This document shows positions 25,302 through 34,941 of a stretch of 64,000 bases of DNA, piece by piece; position 1 is the first letter of the stretch; each line of letters begins with the position of its first letter. The notes under the pieces are model-generated. The model was not told the origin of the DNA, did not search any database, and saw nothing but the letters and a program-made list of their open reading frames with translations. The translations under genes and the position numbers were made by a program. The stretch is from VRUE01 sp963762205 (GTDB taxonomy: Bacteria; Actinomycetota; Thermoleophilia; Solirubrobacterales; 70-9): NCBI GenBank assembly GCA_963762205.1, contig CAVXJZ010000004.1, positions 1 through 64,000 on the forward strand. The letters run 5' to 3'.

Positions 25302-26696
25302 CTAGGCGGCCGGCTCGATGTTCTGGTTGACCCGGAAGAGGTTGCCGGGGTCGTACTCGGCCTTGATCCGCGCCAGGCGGTCGTAGTTGTCGCGGTAGCT
25401 GGCCTTCACCCGCTCCTGGCCCTCGTCCATCATCATGTTCACGTAGGCGCCGCCGGCCGAGTGGGGGTGGAGCGCTTCGAAGTAGTCGACGCACCACTCC
25501 GTCACGGTCTCGGCGTTGGCCGGGTCGGGGTCGACGCCGGCGAAGACCGAGCCCCAGTTCGCGTCCCGGTAGCCCCAGGCGGTGTCGTCGGGGCCGGGGT
25601 CGTGCGCGGCGCCGTCGATCGGGTAGAGGTGCATGGTCGATTTCATCGTCGGCATCTCGGCGCCGAAGCGGGCGTGCTCGGCGACGGCCTCGTCCGGGAT
25701 CTCCTTGACGAAGTCGGCCCGCCAGTACCACTGCTCTCCCGACGGGTAGAGGTCGTCGAAGGCGCCCTGCAGCATCGCGTGGGGCATCGGCTGCGCCCCC
25801 TGCATCATCGGCTCGGGCAGCTGGTCGAGCAGGGGCGCCATCTCGCGGGCGGCGCCGTCGGCGTCGCCGACGTAGCACCAGACGACCCCACAGGCCTTGC
25901 GCAGGTGCAGCTCCTCCGGGAACGGCGGGGCCGGCGGCACGGTGGTGACGGCGAAGAAGCCGTTCAGCTCGCGCGGCGCGGCGGGCAGGAACTCGCGGTA
26001 GGCGGAGAGCACCTCGGCGGTCTGCTCCACCGGCCAGAAGGTCGGGCCGCCGATCACCGTGCCGACCTCGTGCAGCCGGAAGCTGAAGGAGGTGACGACG
26101 CCGAAGTTGCCGCCGCCGCCGCGCAGCGCCCAGAAGAGGTCGGGGTTCTCGTCCGTCGAGGCGGTCACCCGCTCGCCGTTCGCGAGGACGACCTCCGCCT
26201 CGAGCAGGTTGTCGATGGTCAGGCCGCACTTGCGGGTCAGGTGGCCCATGCCCCCGCCCAGGGTCAGCCCGCCGACGCCCGTGGTGCCGACGATGCCGCT
26301 CGGCGTCGCCAGGCCGTGCTCGCCGGTGGCCGCGTCGACCTCCTTCCAGAGGCAGCCGCCGCCGACCTTTGCGGTGCGCCCGCCCGGATCGACCTCGATC
26401 GACTTCAGCGCCGAGAGGTCGAGCACGACGCCGTCGTCGCAGGTGCCCAGGCCGGCGCCGTTGTGGCTGCCGCCCCGCACCGCCAGCAGCAGGTCGTGGT
26501 CGCGGGCGAAGCCGACCACGGCGGCCGCGTCGTCGCCGTCGGCGACCCTCGCGATCAGCCCCGGCCGGCGGTCGATCATCGCGTTGTAGACCTGGCGGGC
26601 CTCGTCGTAGTCGGGGTCCCCGGGCGCGGTCAGCTGTCCCTTGAATCCCGGCATCTCACGGCGGGCGTCCTCTTTCAAAGCGTCGGCACTGCTCAC
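25302..26696 (-). CDS. FAD-binding (BBE/PCMH-type) oxidoreductase
   Basis: 464 residues from GTG 26696 with a GAGGAGG site; the frame is open further upstream but that part is not coding-like. PCMH FAD domain: LLAVRGGSHNGAGLGTCDDG (His of the flavin-linking GSHN motif, ~residue 75), GGGCLWKEVD, and GTTGVGGLTLGGGMGHLTRK. The C-terminal BBE segment is YVNMMMDEGQERVKASYRDN-Y followed by KAEYDPGNLFRVNQNIEP. The second Cys link seen in berberine-bridge enzymes is not obvious, so probably mono-covalent FAD. Oxidises a sugar, alcohol or similar; substrate unknown. Confidence 0.9.
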   Translation of the reverse strand: MSSADALKEDARREMPGFKGQLTAPGDPDYDEARQVYNAMIDRRPGLIARVADGDDAAAVVGFARDHDLLLAVRGGSHNGAGLGTCDDGVVLDLSALKSIEVDPGGRTAKVGGGCLWKEVDAATGEHGLATPSGIVGTTGVGGLTLGGGMGHLTRKCGLTIDNLLEAEVVLANGERVTASTDENPDLFWALRGGGGNFGVVTSFSFRLHEVGTVIGGPTFWPVEQTAEVLSAYREFLPAAPRELNGFFAVTTVPPAPPFPEELHLRKACGVVWCYVGDADGAAREMAPLLDQLPEPMMQGAQPMPHAMLQGAFDDLYPSGEQWYWRADFVKEIPDEAVAEHARFGAEMPTMKSTMHLYPIDGAAHDPGPDDTAWGYRDANWGSVFAGVDPDPANAETVTEWCVDYFEALHPHSAGGAYVNMMMDEGQERVKASYRDNYDRLARIKAEYDPGNLFRVNQNIEPAA

Positions 26697-26824
26697 GTTG
26701 TCCTCCTCGGGTTCTTCATGGCTTGTCCCGAAGGGTACGACCTGGGCGGCGGACAGGGCGCCACGCGAGCGGGTCGCCGGGTCGATCACGGTCGGGGCCG
26801 GGCCTCGGTCGGCTTCGCCCGCGC

Positions 26825-27295
26825 TCAGGAGGCGGGCGAGCGCTCCGCCAGCAGCCGGATCAGGGCGTCGCGGCGGTAGTCGAAGATCCGCTCCAGGTCG
26901 CGGCGGACGAAGAGCCGGTGCGCGAGCGCGCCGAGCGGGCCGAGCGGGATCGAGTAGCGGACCCTGTCGCGGATCACCGTCGCGCCCTCGCCGTCGGGCT
27001 CGAAGAAGTGGGAGTGCTCCCAGAGCGCGTAGGGCCCCTTCTCCTGGTGGTCGGTGAAGCGCAGCGGCGGCTCCCAGGCGTCGATCCGGGTTCGCCAGCG
27101 CAGCGGGACCCCGTGCAGTCGGAGCCTGTACTCGAGCAGAGCGCCCGCGCGCATCTCCTGCGGTCGGGAGGTGACCTCGAAGTGGAGCCAGGGCGGGGTC
27201 AGCGCCTCGAGGTTGCGGTCGTCGCCGTAGATCGCGAAGGCGTCGGCGATCGGCAGGTCGACCCGCTGGCTGCGCTCGAGAAGGTGCACGGACAC
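26825..27295 (-). CDS. SRPBCC (START-like) family protein
   Basis: About 156 residues from GTG 27295. Helix-grip fold pattern of the SRPBCC ligand-binding family: LERSQRVDLPIADAFAIYGD, LEALTPPWLHFEV, LLEYRLRLHGVPLRWRTRID, FTDHQEKGPYALWEHSHFFE, DRVRYSIPLGPLGALAHRLF. The gene is divergent from, and adjacent to, an NAD-dependent epimerase-like gene, a pairing often seen in bacteria where the two domains are also found fused. Likely binds a small hydrophobic ligand. Confidence 0.82.
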   Translation of the reverse strand: MSVHLLERSQRVDLPIADAFAIYGDDRNLEALTPPWLHFEVTSRPQEMRAGALLEYRLRLHGVPLRWRTRIDAWEPPLRFTDHQEKGPYALWEHSHFFEPDGEGATVIRDRVRYSIPLGPLGALAHRLFVRRDLERIFDYRRDALIRLLAERSPAS

Positions 27296-27331
27296 CCGGC
27301 AAGCTTCGCAGCCGGCGAGTAGCTTAGGACG

Positions 27332-28240
27332 ATCGCACCCTGCACCCTGATCGCCGGCGCCACGGGTTTCATCGGCGGCCGGCTGGCCGCGGCGCTGCGC
27401 GAGTCGGGCGCGCCGGTCCGCTGCCTGGTCCGCGATCCGTCGCGGGCGCGGGCGCTGGAGGCGGCGGGCGCCCAACTGCATTCGGGCGACGTCACCGACG
27501 CCGCGAGCCTCGGGGGCATGGCCGCCGGCGTCGACGTCGCCTACTACCTCGTCCACGCGATGGGCGGTGGCGGCGGGTTCGCCGAGCGCGAGCGGGTGGG
27601 GGCGCTCAACTTCGCCCGCGCCGCCGATCGCGAAGGGGTGCGTCAGGTCGTCTATCTGGGAGGGCTCGGCGATGAGAGCACCTCCGAGCACCTGCGCAGC
27701 CGCCACGCGACGGCGCGCGTCCTCGCCGCCGAGGGGCCGCCGCTGACCTACTTCCGGGCGGCGATGGTGGTCGGCGCGGGCAGCGAGTCCTACCGGACCC
27801 TGCGCTATCTGGTCAGTCGGCTGCCGGTGATGATCGCGCCGGCCTGGCTGCGCACCGACACCCAGCCGATCGGGATCGACGCGACGATCGAGTACCTGCA
27901 GAGCGTCCCCGAGGTCCCCGAGTGCGTCGGGCGCGAGGTCCAGATCGGCGGCCCGGACGTGCTCTCCTACGGGCAGATGCTGGACCGGATGGCGGTGGCG
28001 ATGGGCAAGCGCCCGCGCCTGAAGATCCCGATGCCGCTGATCACCCCGTGGCTGTCGGCGCTCTGGCTGGGACTGGTCACGCCGGTCGACACGAGGGTGG
28101 CGCGGCCGCTGGTCGAGGGCCTGACCACGGCGACGGTGGTCACCGACCCGGCCGGCGCCGAGCCCTTCGGGGTCTCGCCGGAGCCCTTCGACGAGGCGCT
28201 CCGCCGTGCATGGGAGGAGGAGCGGTCGGGGTCAGGGTGA
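27332..28240 (+). CDS. NAD(P)-binding SDR/NmrA-like protein
   Basis: About 302 residues. Rossmann motif GATGFIGG right at the N-terminus, RCLVRDPSRA, GDVTDAASL, DVAYYLVHAMGG, VVYLGGLGDEST; an atypical SDR of the DUF2867/NmrA-like group. The N-terminus is required for the nucleotide motif, yet no ATG, GTG or TTG lies between the in-frame TAG at 27320 and this motif. The candidate start is ATC 27332, placed 6 bases after TAGCTT, or CTG 27347. Starting at the first ATG, 27518, would delete the Rossmann motif. Confidence 0.78.
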   Translation: MAPCTLIAGATGFIGGRLAAALRESGAPVRCLVRDPSRARALEAAGAQLHSGDVTDAASLGGMAAGVDVAYYLVHAMGGGGGFAERERVGALNFARAADREGVRQVVYLGGLGDESTSEHLRSRHATARVLAAEGPPLTYFRAAMVVGAGSESYRTLRYLVSRLPVMIAPAWLRTDTQPIGIDATIEYLQSVPEVPECVGREVQIGGPDVLSYGQMLDRMAVAMGKRPRLKIPMPLITPWLSALWLGLVTPVDTRVARPLVEGLTTATVVTDPAGAEPFGVSPEPFDEALRRAWEEERSGSG

Positions 28241-28451
28241 GCAAACCCCGCCGACCCTTACACCGTACTGTGCAACCCTGTTTTTCCGACTGCGCTGCGG
28301 AAAGCGGCGCACCTTTCGTCCCATATCGGTGTTCGGAAAGATGTGGGACTTGATTCACGCCCGCGGGCTGTTAGGTTAGTCGCGGGAGAGTGACCAGGCG
28401 CCACGCAGGGGCGGGACAGTTCGTCAATGCGTAAACAGAGGAGAATTGCGA

Positions 28452-31269
28452 ATGAGTAGGCGCTTGATCGCGGTATTGCTGGCCGTCCTTGGGGCGGCAT
28501 TCATCATTCCCAACGCCGCGCAAGCGGAATTCGGGCTCGCCGATTGGTCGGCGATCACCTGCAAAGAAAACTCCGACACACCGGAAGTCAAACTGCAGCC
28601 CACACCTCCACCGGGCGAACCGGTCGTTGGAATCCCTCCTGCTTTGGATCCTGAACAGTGCAACACCCGGGACACCGGAAAAGTGGTTCACGCAGGCGGC
28701 GGGTCATCCGAACTTCGCGTATCACCGACTTCACGCTCGACCAGCTCGCATCCGAAGGCTTCAAAGCTGTGGTTCCCGACGGCTTCGTCAAAGACATCGT
28801 CGTCGACACGCCGGAAGGGCTCAGCGTCAACCCCGAGGCCGTGCCGAAGTGCACGGTCTCGCAGCTCTCGACGCTTAAATGCCCACCCGAGGCACTGGTC
28901 GGGAGTCAACTACTTCACGGTTCGGCGCGGGGCCGAACGGGCCACCCTGACGCGGGCCCGCCAGTGGCGGGCACGTGCGCCAGACATCCGCGCCGCGGTG
29001 CCGGTGTACAACCTCGTGCCCTTCGAAGGCGTGCCGTCGATGGTCGGCTTCCTGGGCAGCGCGAAACCGACGCTGATCATCGGCTCGCTCGACCCGGTCG
29101 ACCAGCACGTCACCTTCACCATCAGTGACATCGAGTCGCCCTCGGAAGGCGGCCCGCCGGTGAACGGCTCGAGGCTGGTCTTCAACGGCAAGGCCGGCGA
29201 CGGCACCTACTTGACGATGCCGAGCAACTGCGCCGGCGGCCAGACCACGGAAATCCATGTCGACTCACACGAAGGAAGCGGCCGACTCGGACTCCTTCAC
29301 CACAGAACTCGGAGCCGAAAACTGCGAACTGGTGCCGTTCGATCCGACGATCGGCGTCAGCGCCCAGGGCGGCGCGGTCGACTCGCCGGAAGCGACGACC
29401 GTGGACGTCGGGATCCCGTTCGATCCGACGGAACCGATCGCCAACTCGTATCTGAAAACCGCAAAAGTCGTCCTGCCGGAAGGGACCGGCCTGAACCCGG
29501 CCTCCGCGAACGGGCTGCTCGCCTGCACGGACGCGCAGTTCGCGAAGGGCACGAACAACCCGATCGCCTGTCCGGACGCGTCGAAGATCGGCACCGTCGA
29601 GGTGCAGACCCCGTCGCTGCCGGCGGACTCGTTGACCGGGACGGTCTACGTCGGCCAGCCGCTCAGCAACAATTCGGCGACCGGCGAACAGTTCCGGATA
29701 TTCATCCACGCGGGCTCCGACCGCTACGCGGTCAACGTGCGCCTCGAAGGCAAGGTGTTCCCGAACCCGGCGACCGGCCAGCTGACGGTGGTCGTCGACG
29801 ACAACCCGCAGGCCACGTTCAGCTCGTTCAAGCTGCGCATGGCCGGTGGGCCGAAGGGAACCCTGACCAGCCCGCCGACCTGCGGGCCGAACACGACCAA
29901 CACGGTGTTGACGCCGTGGTCGGGCGAAGCGGACGCGACTCCGTCGAGCAGCTTCACGCTGACCTCGGATCCAAGCGGCGGCGCCTGCCCGAGCACGCTC
30001 GGCGCGCGCAAGTTCTCGCCGAAGTACACCGCCAAGTCCGACAGCAACGGGGCCAACGAGTACAGCCCGTTCAGGGTGCGGATCCTCCGCGAAGACGGTG
30101 AGCAGGAGATGAAGGTCGTCAACGCCTCGCTCCCGTACGGGCTGTCGGGCAAGGTCGCCGGCATCCCGTACTGCGCGGATGCCGCCCTGGCGGCCGCCGC
30201 GGCGAACAGCGGCGGCGCCGAGATCGCCTCGCCGAGCTGCTCGTCCGACAGCGAGATCGGCAACACGACGACCGCGGCCGGCAGCGGCGGCGGCCCGGTC
30301 AGGATCCCCGGCAAGGCGTATCTGGCCGGCCCCTACCAGGGCGCGCCGCTCTCGATGGCGGTCATCACGCCGGCCCTCGCCGGTCCCTACGACCTCGGCA
30401 CGGTCGTGATCAGGGTCGCGATCAACGTCGATCCGGAAACCGCCCGGATCACGGCGAACTCCGACCTGATCCCGAACGTGTTCGGCGGCGTCAAGCTGGA
30501 CATCCGCCAGATCTACGTCGACCTGGATCGCGGCGGGTTCATGCACAACCCGACCAACTGCCGGAACAACGCCTCCGAGGGCACGATCCTCGGTGGGGGC
30601 GCCAACCCGGCCGATCCGGGCCTGTTCAGCTCCTACTCGTTCGCCGACCAGTACGCGGCGAGCAACTGCCACAAGCTGAAGTTCAAGCCGAAGCTCGGGG
30701 TCAAGTTGCTCGGTGGCCGCAAGGCGGCGAAGCGCAGGGGTCACCCGAGGATCCAGGCGGTGCTGAGGACCAGCAGCAAGGAAGCCAATGTCAACTACAC
30801 GGCGCTGACGCTGCCGCCGACGATGCTGCTCGACAACGCGCACATCAAGACGATCTGCACGAGGGTGCAGCTGGCGGCGCAGAACTGCCCGAGCGCGGCC
30901 GTCTACGGTCACGCGACGGCCAACTCGCCGCTGCTCAGCGGCAAGCTGTCCGGTCCCGTGTACCTGGTGTCCTCCAACCACAAGCTGCCGGATCTGCTCG
31001 CGGATCTCCGCGGTCAGGTGAACGTCCGGCTCCGCGGTGTGATCAGCACCGTCAAGGGTGGGTTGAAGACCACCTTCAAGGGAGTCCCGGACGCGCCGGT
31101 CAGCAAGTTCGTGCTGAAGATGCAGGGTGGCAAGAAGGGCCTGATCATCAACGCCAAGGACCTCTGCAAGACGAAGCCGAGGGCCAGGTTGAACATCAGG
31201 GGCCAGAACGCCAAGACGGTCAAGAACAACAGGTTCAAGATCCAGAGGAGCTGCGGGAAGAAGAAGTAA
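28452..31269 (+). CDS. Large secreted surface protein (frameshifted)
   Basis: About 935 residues if three breaks (near 28690, 28905 and 29265) are corrected. ATG 28452 follows AGGAG. Signal peptide RRLIAVLLAVLGAAFIIPNAAQA. Body of repeated beta domains with the pattern VDTPEGLSVNPEAVPKCTVS, LPEGTGLNPASANGLLACTD and PASLGTVEVQTPSLP-type strands, each pairing a short Cys loop with LxGxVYVGQP. The C-terminus is lysine-rich (KMQGGKKGLIINAKDLCKTK, FKIQRSCGKKK). Large multi-domain exported proteins of this style are common in Thermoleophilia; role unknown, perhaps envelope or adhesion. A strong terminator follows. Confidence 0.7.
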
Positions 31270-31294
31270 AGGGACCCCCAGTCGATTCACGCGC

Positions 31295-31334
31295 ACCGGC
31301 GCGGCGGCCTCTGGCCGCCGCGCCGGTGTCTTTT
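31295..31334 (+). terminator. Rho-independent terminator
   Basis: Perfect 15-base arms (ACCGGCGCGGCGGCC and complement) around TCT, followed by GTCTTTT. Ends the surface-protein transcript. Confidence 0.85.
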
Positions 31335-31370
31335 CCCCCCCGCGACCCGGCGAAGTAGGCTCAGCGGGCA

Positions 31371-33086
31371 ATGGGTTTCATCGAGCCAGCGCCGCCGCCC
31401 TTCGACGTCGAGGAGTGGCGCAGGGGGTCGCACCTGGAGAGGATCAGGCCGCTGGCCCAGGACTGGGCGCTGAACGGCTTCGGCACGCCCTACTTCGTCT
31501 ACCTCCTCTACATATTCAAGGTCGCCGTCTACGCGCTCGGCGGCCTGCTGCTGATCTCGGCGACGACCTCCGGCCTGGGCGGCCTCGGAAACCTCGGCGA
31601 GTGGTGGACCGAGCCGATCGTCTTCCAGAAGGCGGTGGCCTGGACGATGCTCTGGGAGATCCTCGGCCTCGGCGCCGGCTCGCTGCCGCTGACCCTGCGC
31701 TTCAAGCCGATGATCGGCGGGGTGCTCTACTGGCTGCGGCCCGGGACGACGCGCCTGCCGCCCTGGCCCGGAAGGGTGCCGCTGACCCGCGGGACCACGC
31801 GGACGCCGATCGACGTCGCGATCTACGCCGCCGTGCTCTTCTGGCTCGGCTTCCTGCTGCTCAGCGACGGCATCTCCGATTCCACGACCGTCGCCGGGCG
31901 GCTGGACCCGGCCGCGGTCGGCACCCTGCTGGCGCTGCTGGTCCTACTCGGGCTGCGCGACAAGGTGCCGTTCCTGGCGGCGCGGGCCGAGATCTACGGC
32001 AACCTGATGATCATCTTCCTCTTCCCGCTCGGCGACATGATCGTCGCCGCGCAGCTGGTCTTCGTCTGCATCTGGTGGGGTGCCGCCTCGTCGAAGCTGA
32101 ACCACCACTTCCCCTTCGTCGTCACGGTGATGATCAGCAACACCCCCTGGAACCGTTTCAAGTCGATGAAGCGGCGGCTCTACCGCGACCACCCGCGTGA
32201 CCTGCTGCCCTCCTCCGAGGGTGCGCTCGCCGCTCACCTCGGCACGGCGATGGAGTTCACCCTGCCGCTGATCCTGCTCGTATCGCAGGGCGGGACGATC
32301 GGCTGGATCGCGGCCGCCGGGATGGTCATCTTCCACCTCCACATCCTCTCCACGTTCCCGCTCGCAGTGCCGCTCGAGTGGAACGTCTTCATGATCTTCG
32401 GAGTCCTCTTCCTCTTCGGGCACTACGGCGCGGTCCCGTGGTCGACGCTCGACGCGCCGCTGCTGATCCTGATCCTCGCCGTCACCTGCGTCGGCATCCC
32501 GATCCTCGGCAACTTCCGGCCCGACCTGATCTCCTTCCTGCCCTCGATGCGCTATTACGCCGGCAACTGGGCGACCAGCGAGTGGCTGTTCAGCAAGGAG
32601 TCCGGGGCGGAGGGCAAGCTCGACGAGCGCATGCCGAAGGTGGCGCCGGTCGTCGTCGAGCAGCTGCTCGAGCGCTATGACCCGGACCTGGTCGAGGTGT
32701 TGCTCTACAAGGGGCTCGCCTTCCGCTCGATGCACTCGCACGGCCGGGCGCTGAACGGCCTGCTGCCGCGGGCGGTCGATCGGGTCGAGGCCTACGACGT
32801 GCGCGACGGCGAGGTCGTCGCCGGGGTCGTGCTCGGCTACAACTTCGGCGACGGCCACTTCCACAACCTGCAGCTGCTCGAGGCCGTGCAGGAGCGCTGC
32901 GAGTTCGAGCCCGGCGAGCTGCGCGTCGTCATGCTCGAGTCCCAGCCCGCCGGCGAGCCGCGGCAGCGCTACCGGATCTATGACGCGGCCGGCGGGCTGG
33001 TCGAGGAGGGCACGGTCGAGGTCGCCGACATGATCCGGCGCCAGCCCTGGCTCGACGACGAGCCGTTCCCAGTCAAGACCGCATGA
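31371..33086 (+). CDS. DUF3556-like multipass membrane protein
   Basis: 571 residues with about ten hydrophobic helices (for example FVYLLYIFKVAVYALGGLLL, IDVAIYAAVLFWLGFLLLSD, VFMIFGVLFLFGHYG). The start MGFIEPAPPPFDVEEWRRGS and the WALNGFGTPYFVYLLY block match the actinobacterial DUF3556 transmembrane family. The C-terminal ~150 residues are soluble. Its stop overlaps the ATG of a phytoene-desaturase-like oxidoreductase (ATGA), so the two probably act together, possibly on membrane lipids or isoprenoids (inference). TAGGCT 9 bases before the ATG. Confidence 0.78.
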   Translation: MGFIEPAPPPFDVEEWRRGSHLERIRPLAQDWALNGFGTPYFVYLLYIFKVAVYALGGLLLISATTSGLGGLGNLGEWWTEPIVFQKAVAWTMLWEILGLGAGSLPLTLRFKPMIGGVLYWLRPGTTRLPPWPGRVPLTRGTTRTPIDVAIYAAVLFWLGFLLLSDGISDSTTVAGRLDPAAVGTLLALLVLLGLRDKVPFLAARAEIYGNLMIIFLFPLGDMIVAAQLVFVCIWWGAASSKLNHHFPFVVTVMISNTPWNRFKSMKRRLYRDHPRDLLPSSEGALAAHLGTAMEFTLPLILLVSQGGTIGWIAAAGMVIFHLHILSTFPLAVPLEWNVFMIFGVLFLFGHYGAVPWSTLDAPLLILILAVTCVGIPILGNFRPDLISFLPSMRYYAGNWATSEWLFSKESGAEGKLDERMPKVAPVVVEQLLERYDPDLVEVLLYKGLAFRSMHSHGRALNGLLPRAVDRVEAYDVRDGEVVAGVVLGYNFGDGHFHNLQLLEAVQERCEFEPGELRVVMLESQPAGEPRQRYRIYDAAGGLVEEGTVEVADMIRRQPWLDDEPFPVKTA

Positions 33087-34489
33087 GCGAGGCGGTGGTC
33101 GTCGGCTCCGGGCCCAACGGCCTGGCCTGCGCGGCGACCCTGGTTACCCGCGGCGTGGGGGTGACCGTGATCGAGGCGCAGGACACGATCGGCGGCGGGG
33201 TGCGGACCAGCGAGCTGACCCTGCCCGGCCTCCTCCACGACGAGTGCTCCGCGGTCCACGCCCTCGCGGTCGACTCGCCCGCCCTCGAGCCGCTGGCGCT
33301 CGATCGCCACGGGCTCGAGTGGGCCTGGCCGGAGGTCGACCTCTCGCACCCCTTCGACGGCGGGAAGGCGGCCGCGATGCGGCGCTCGATCGAGGAGACC
33401 GCGGCCGGGCTGGGCGAGGCGGGCGGCGCCTGGAAGCGCGTCTTCGGCCCGTCCTCGGCGGCGTTCGACCGGCTCGGCGACGACATCCTCAGGCAGAAAG
33501 TCCGCCTGCCGCGGCACCCGCTGCTGCTCGCCCGCCTCGGCGCCCGGGCCGTGCTCCCGGCGACGGCGCTGGCGCGCGCCCTGCCGACCCCGCAGGCGCG
33601 GGCGCTCTTCGCCGGCACCGCGGCGCACGCCTTCCGGCCCCTCTCCTCGCCGCTCAGCGCCTCGGTGGGGATGGTGCTGACCTGCGCCTGCCACCGCTAC
33701 GGCTGGCCGGTTGCGCGCGGCGGCTCGGGGGCGATCGCCGACGCGCTTGCGGCGGTGGTGCTCGAGAACGGAGGCAGGATCGAGACCGGCAGACCGGTGC
33801 GATCGATCGACGAGCTGCCCGCCGCCGACGCGGTCGTCTTCGACCTGGCGCCGGGCGCGGTCGCCGAGATCGCGGGCGAGAGGCTGCCACGCCGGGTGGC
33901 GCGCGCCTACCGCCGCTACCGGCACGGGCCGGGCGCCTTCAAGGTCGACCTCGCGGTCGAGGGCGGCGTGCCCTGGGCCGATCCGTCCTCGGTGCGCGCC
34001 GGGACGGTGCACGCGATCGGCTCGTTCGAGGAGGTCGTCCTCGCCGAGCGCGAGCTGTCCCGGGGCCGGATGCCGGAGCGGCCCTTCGTGCTCGTCGGCC
34101 AGCAGTACCTGGCGGACCCGGCGCGCTCACGCGACGACGTCCACCCGGTCTGGGCCTACGCACACGTCCCCAACGGCTATCCGGGCGACGCGAGCGAGGC
34201 GATCCTCGACCAGGTCGAACGCTTCGCGCCGGGCCTGCGCGAGCGGGTGCTGGCGACGGCGACGCGCTCCACCGAGCAGCTCGCCGCCCACAACGCCAAC
34301 TACGTCGGCGGCGACATCATGACCGGCGCCAACACGCCGCTGCAGACCATGGTCCGGCCGCGCCTCGCCCTCGACCCCTACGCGGCGGGCGCCGGCGTCT
34401 TCATCTGCTCGGCGGCGACCCCGCCCGGCCCCGGCGCCCACGGGATGTGCGGGCTCGGCGCCGCCGAATCGGTGCTGCGCTCCCTCTGA
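33083..34489 (+). CDS. FAD-dependent phytoene desaturase-like oxidoreductase
   Basis: 468 residues. N-terminal dinucleotide motif VVVGSGPNGLACAATLVTRG followed by VIEAQDTIGGGVRT (GG doublet). A central stretch GWPVARGGSGAIADALAAVV and the C-terminal FAD motif ICSAATPPGPGAHGMCGLGA are typical of the CrtI/NAD(P)/FAD superfamily. It could be a carotenoid or other polyisoprenoid desaturase/isomerase, or an unrelated amine-oxidase-like enzyme. No other carotenoid genes are in view. Confidence 0.85.
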   Translation: MSEAVVVGSGPNGLACAATLVTRGVGVTVIEAQDTIGGGVRTSELTLPGLLHDECSAVHALAVDSPALEPLALDRHGLEWAWPEVDLSHPFDGGKAAAMRRSIEETAAGLGEAGGAWKRVFGPSSAAFDRLGDDILRQKVRLPRHPLLLARLGARAVLPATALARALPTPQARALFAGTAAHAFRPLSSPLSASVGMVLTCACHRYGWPVARGGSGAIADALAAVVLENGGRIETGRPVRSIDELPAADAVVFDLAPGAVAEIAGERLPRRVARAYRRYRHGPGAFKVDLAVEGGVPWADPSSVRAGTVHAIGSFEEVVLAERELSRGRMPERPFVLVGQQYLADPARSRDDVHPVWAYAHVPNGYPGDASEAILDQVERFAPGLRERVLATATRSTEQLAAHNANYVGGDIMTGANTPLQTMVRPRLALDPYAAGAGVFICSAATPPGPGAHGMCGLGAAESVLRSL

Positions 34490-34521
34490 CGCGGGCCGTC
34501 GGGCCCGCGGGGGCGGCCTCC

Positions 34522-34527
34522 TACACT
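34522..34527 (+). promoter_or_regulatory. -10 box TACACT, leaderless-type promoter
   Basis: TACACT 6 bases before ATG 34534, within a 44-base intergenic gap. Confidence 0.4.
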
Positions 34528-34533
34528 CTGTGC

Positions 34534-34905
34534 ATGGCAGTCGAAGCGGAGCGGGACTCGACCTTGACCCTCTACAGGCGCGGCATCGAGCTGCTCGAGG
34601 AGCGCGATTTCGAGCACGCCACCGAGCATCTCGAGCAGGCGGCCAGGCGGGCGCCGGAGAAGGCCTCGGTGCGCGAGGCGCTGGGCCGCGCCTACTTCCG
34701 TTGCGGGCGCTTCGCCGCCGCCGCGGTCGAGTTCGGGGCCGTGGTCGAGGCGCACCAGGTCAACGACTACGCGCACTTCTGCCTCGGCCGGGCGCTGACC
34801 AAGACCGGCGAGACCGAGCGCGCCCGCCACCACCTGGCGCTGGCCTCGAACCTGCGGCCCGAGCGCGGCGACTACCGCTTCTTCCACGACCAGCTCAGCG
34901 CCTGA
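34534..34905 (+). CDS. Small TPR protein
   Basis: 123 residues, three tetratricopeptide-like helix pairs: LYRRGIELLEERDFEHATEH, LGRAYFRCGRFAAAAVEFGA, CLGRALTKTGETERARHHLA. Cytosolic, probably a protein-protein interaction adaptor. Leaderless-type start. Confidence 0.85.
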   Translation: MAVEAERDSTLTLYRRGIELLEERDFEHATEHLEQAARRAPEKASVREALGRAYFRCGRFAAAAVEFGAVVEAHQVNDYAHFCLGRALTKTGETERARHHLALASNLRPERGDYRFFHDQLSA

Positions 34906-34941
34906 GCGGCGCCGGGCCCGGAGGGCGCGGGCCCGCCGGGC

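Noticed and set aside
29182..31371. 729-codon minus-strand ORF opposite the surface protein
   Set aside because: Shadow frame; the plus strand has signal peptide, Cys patterns and a terminator in the right place.
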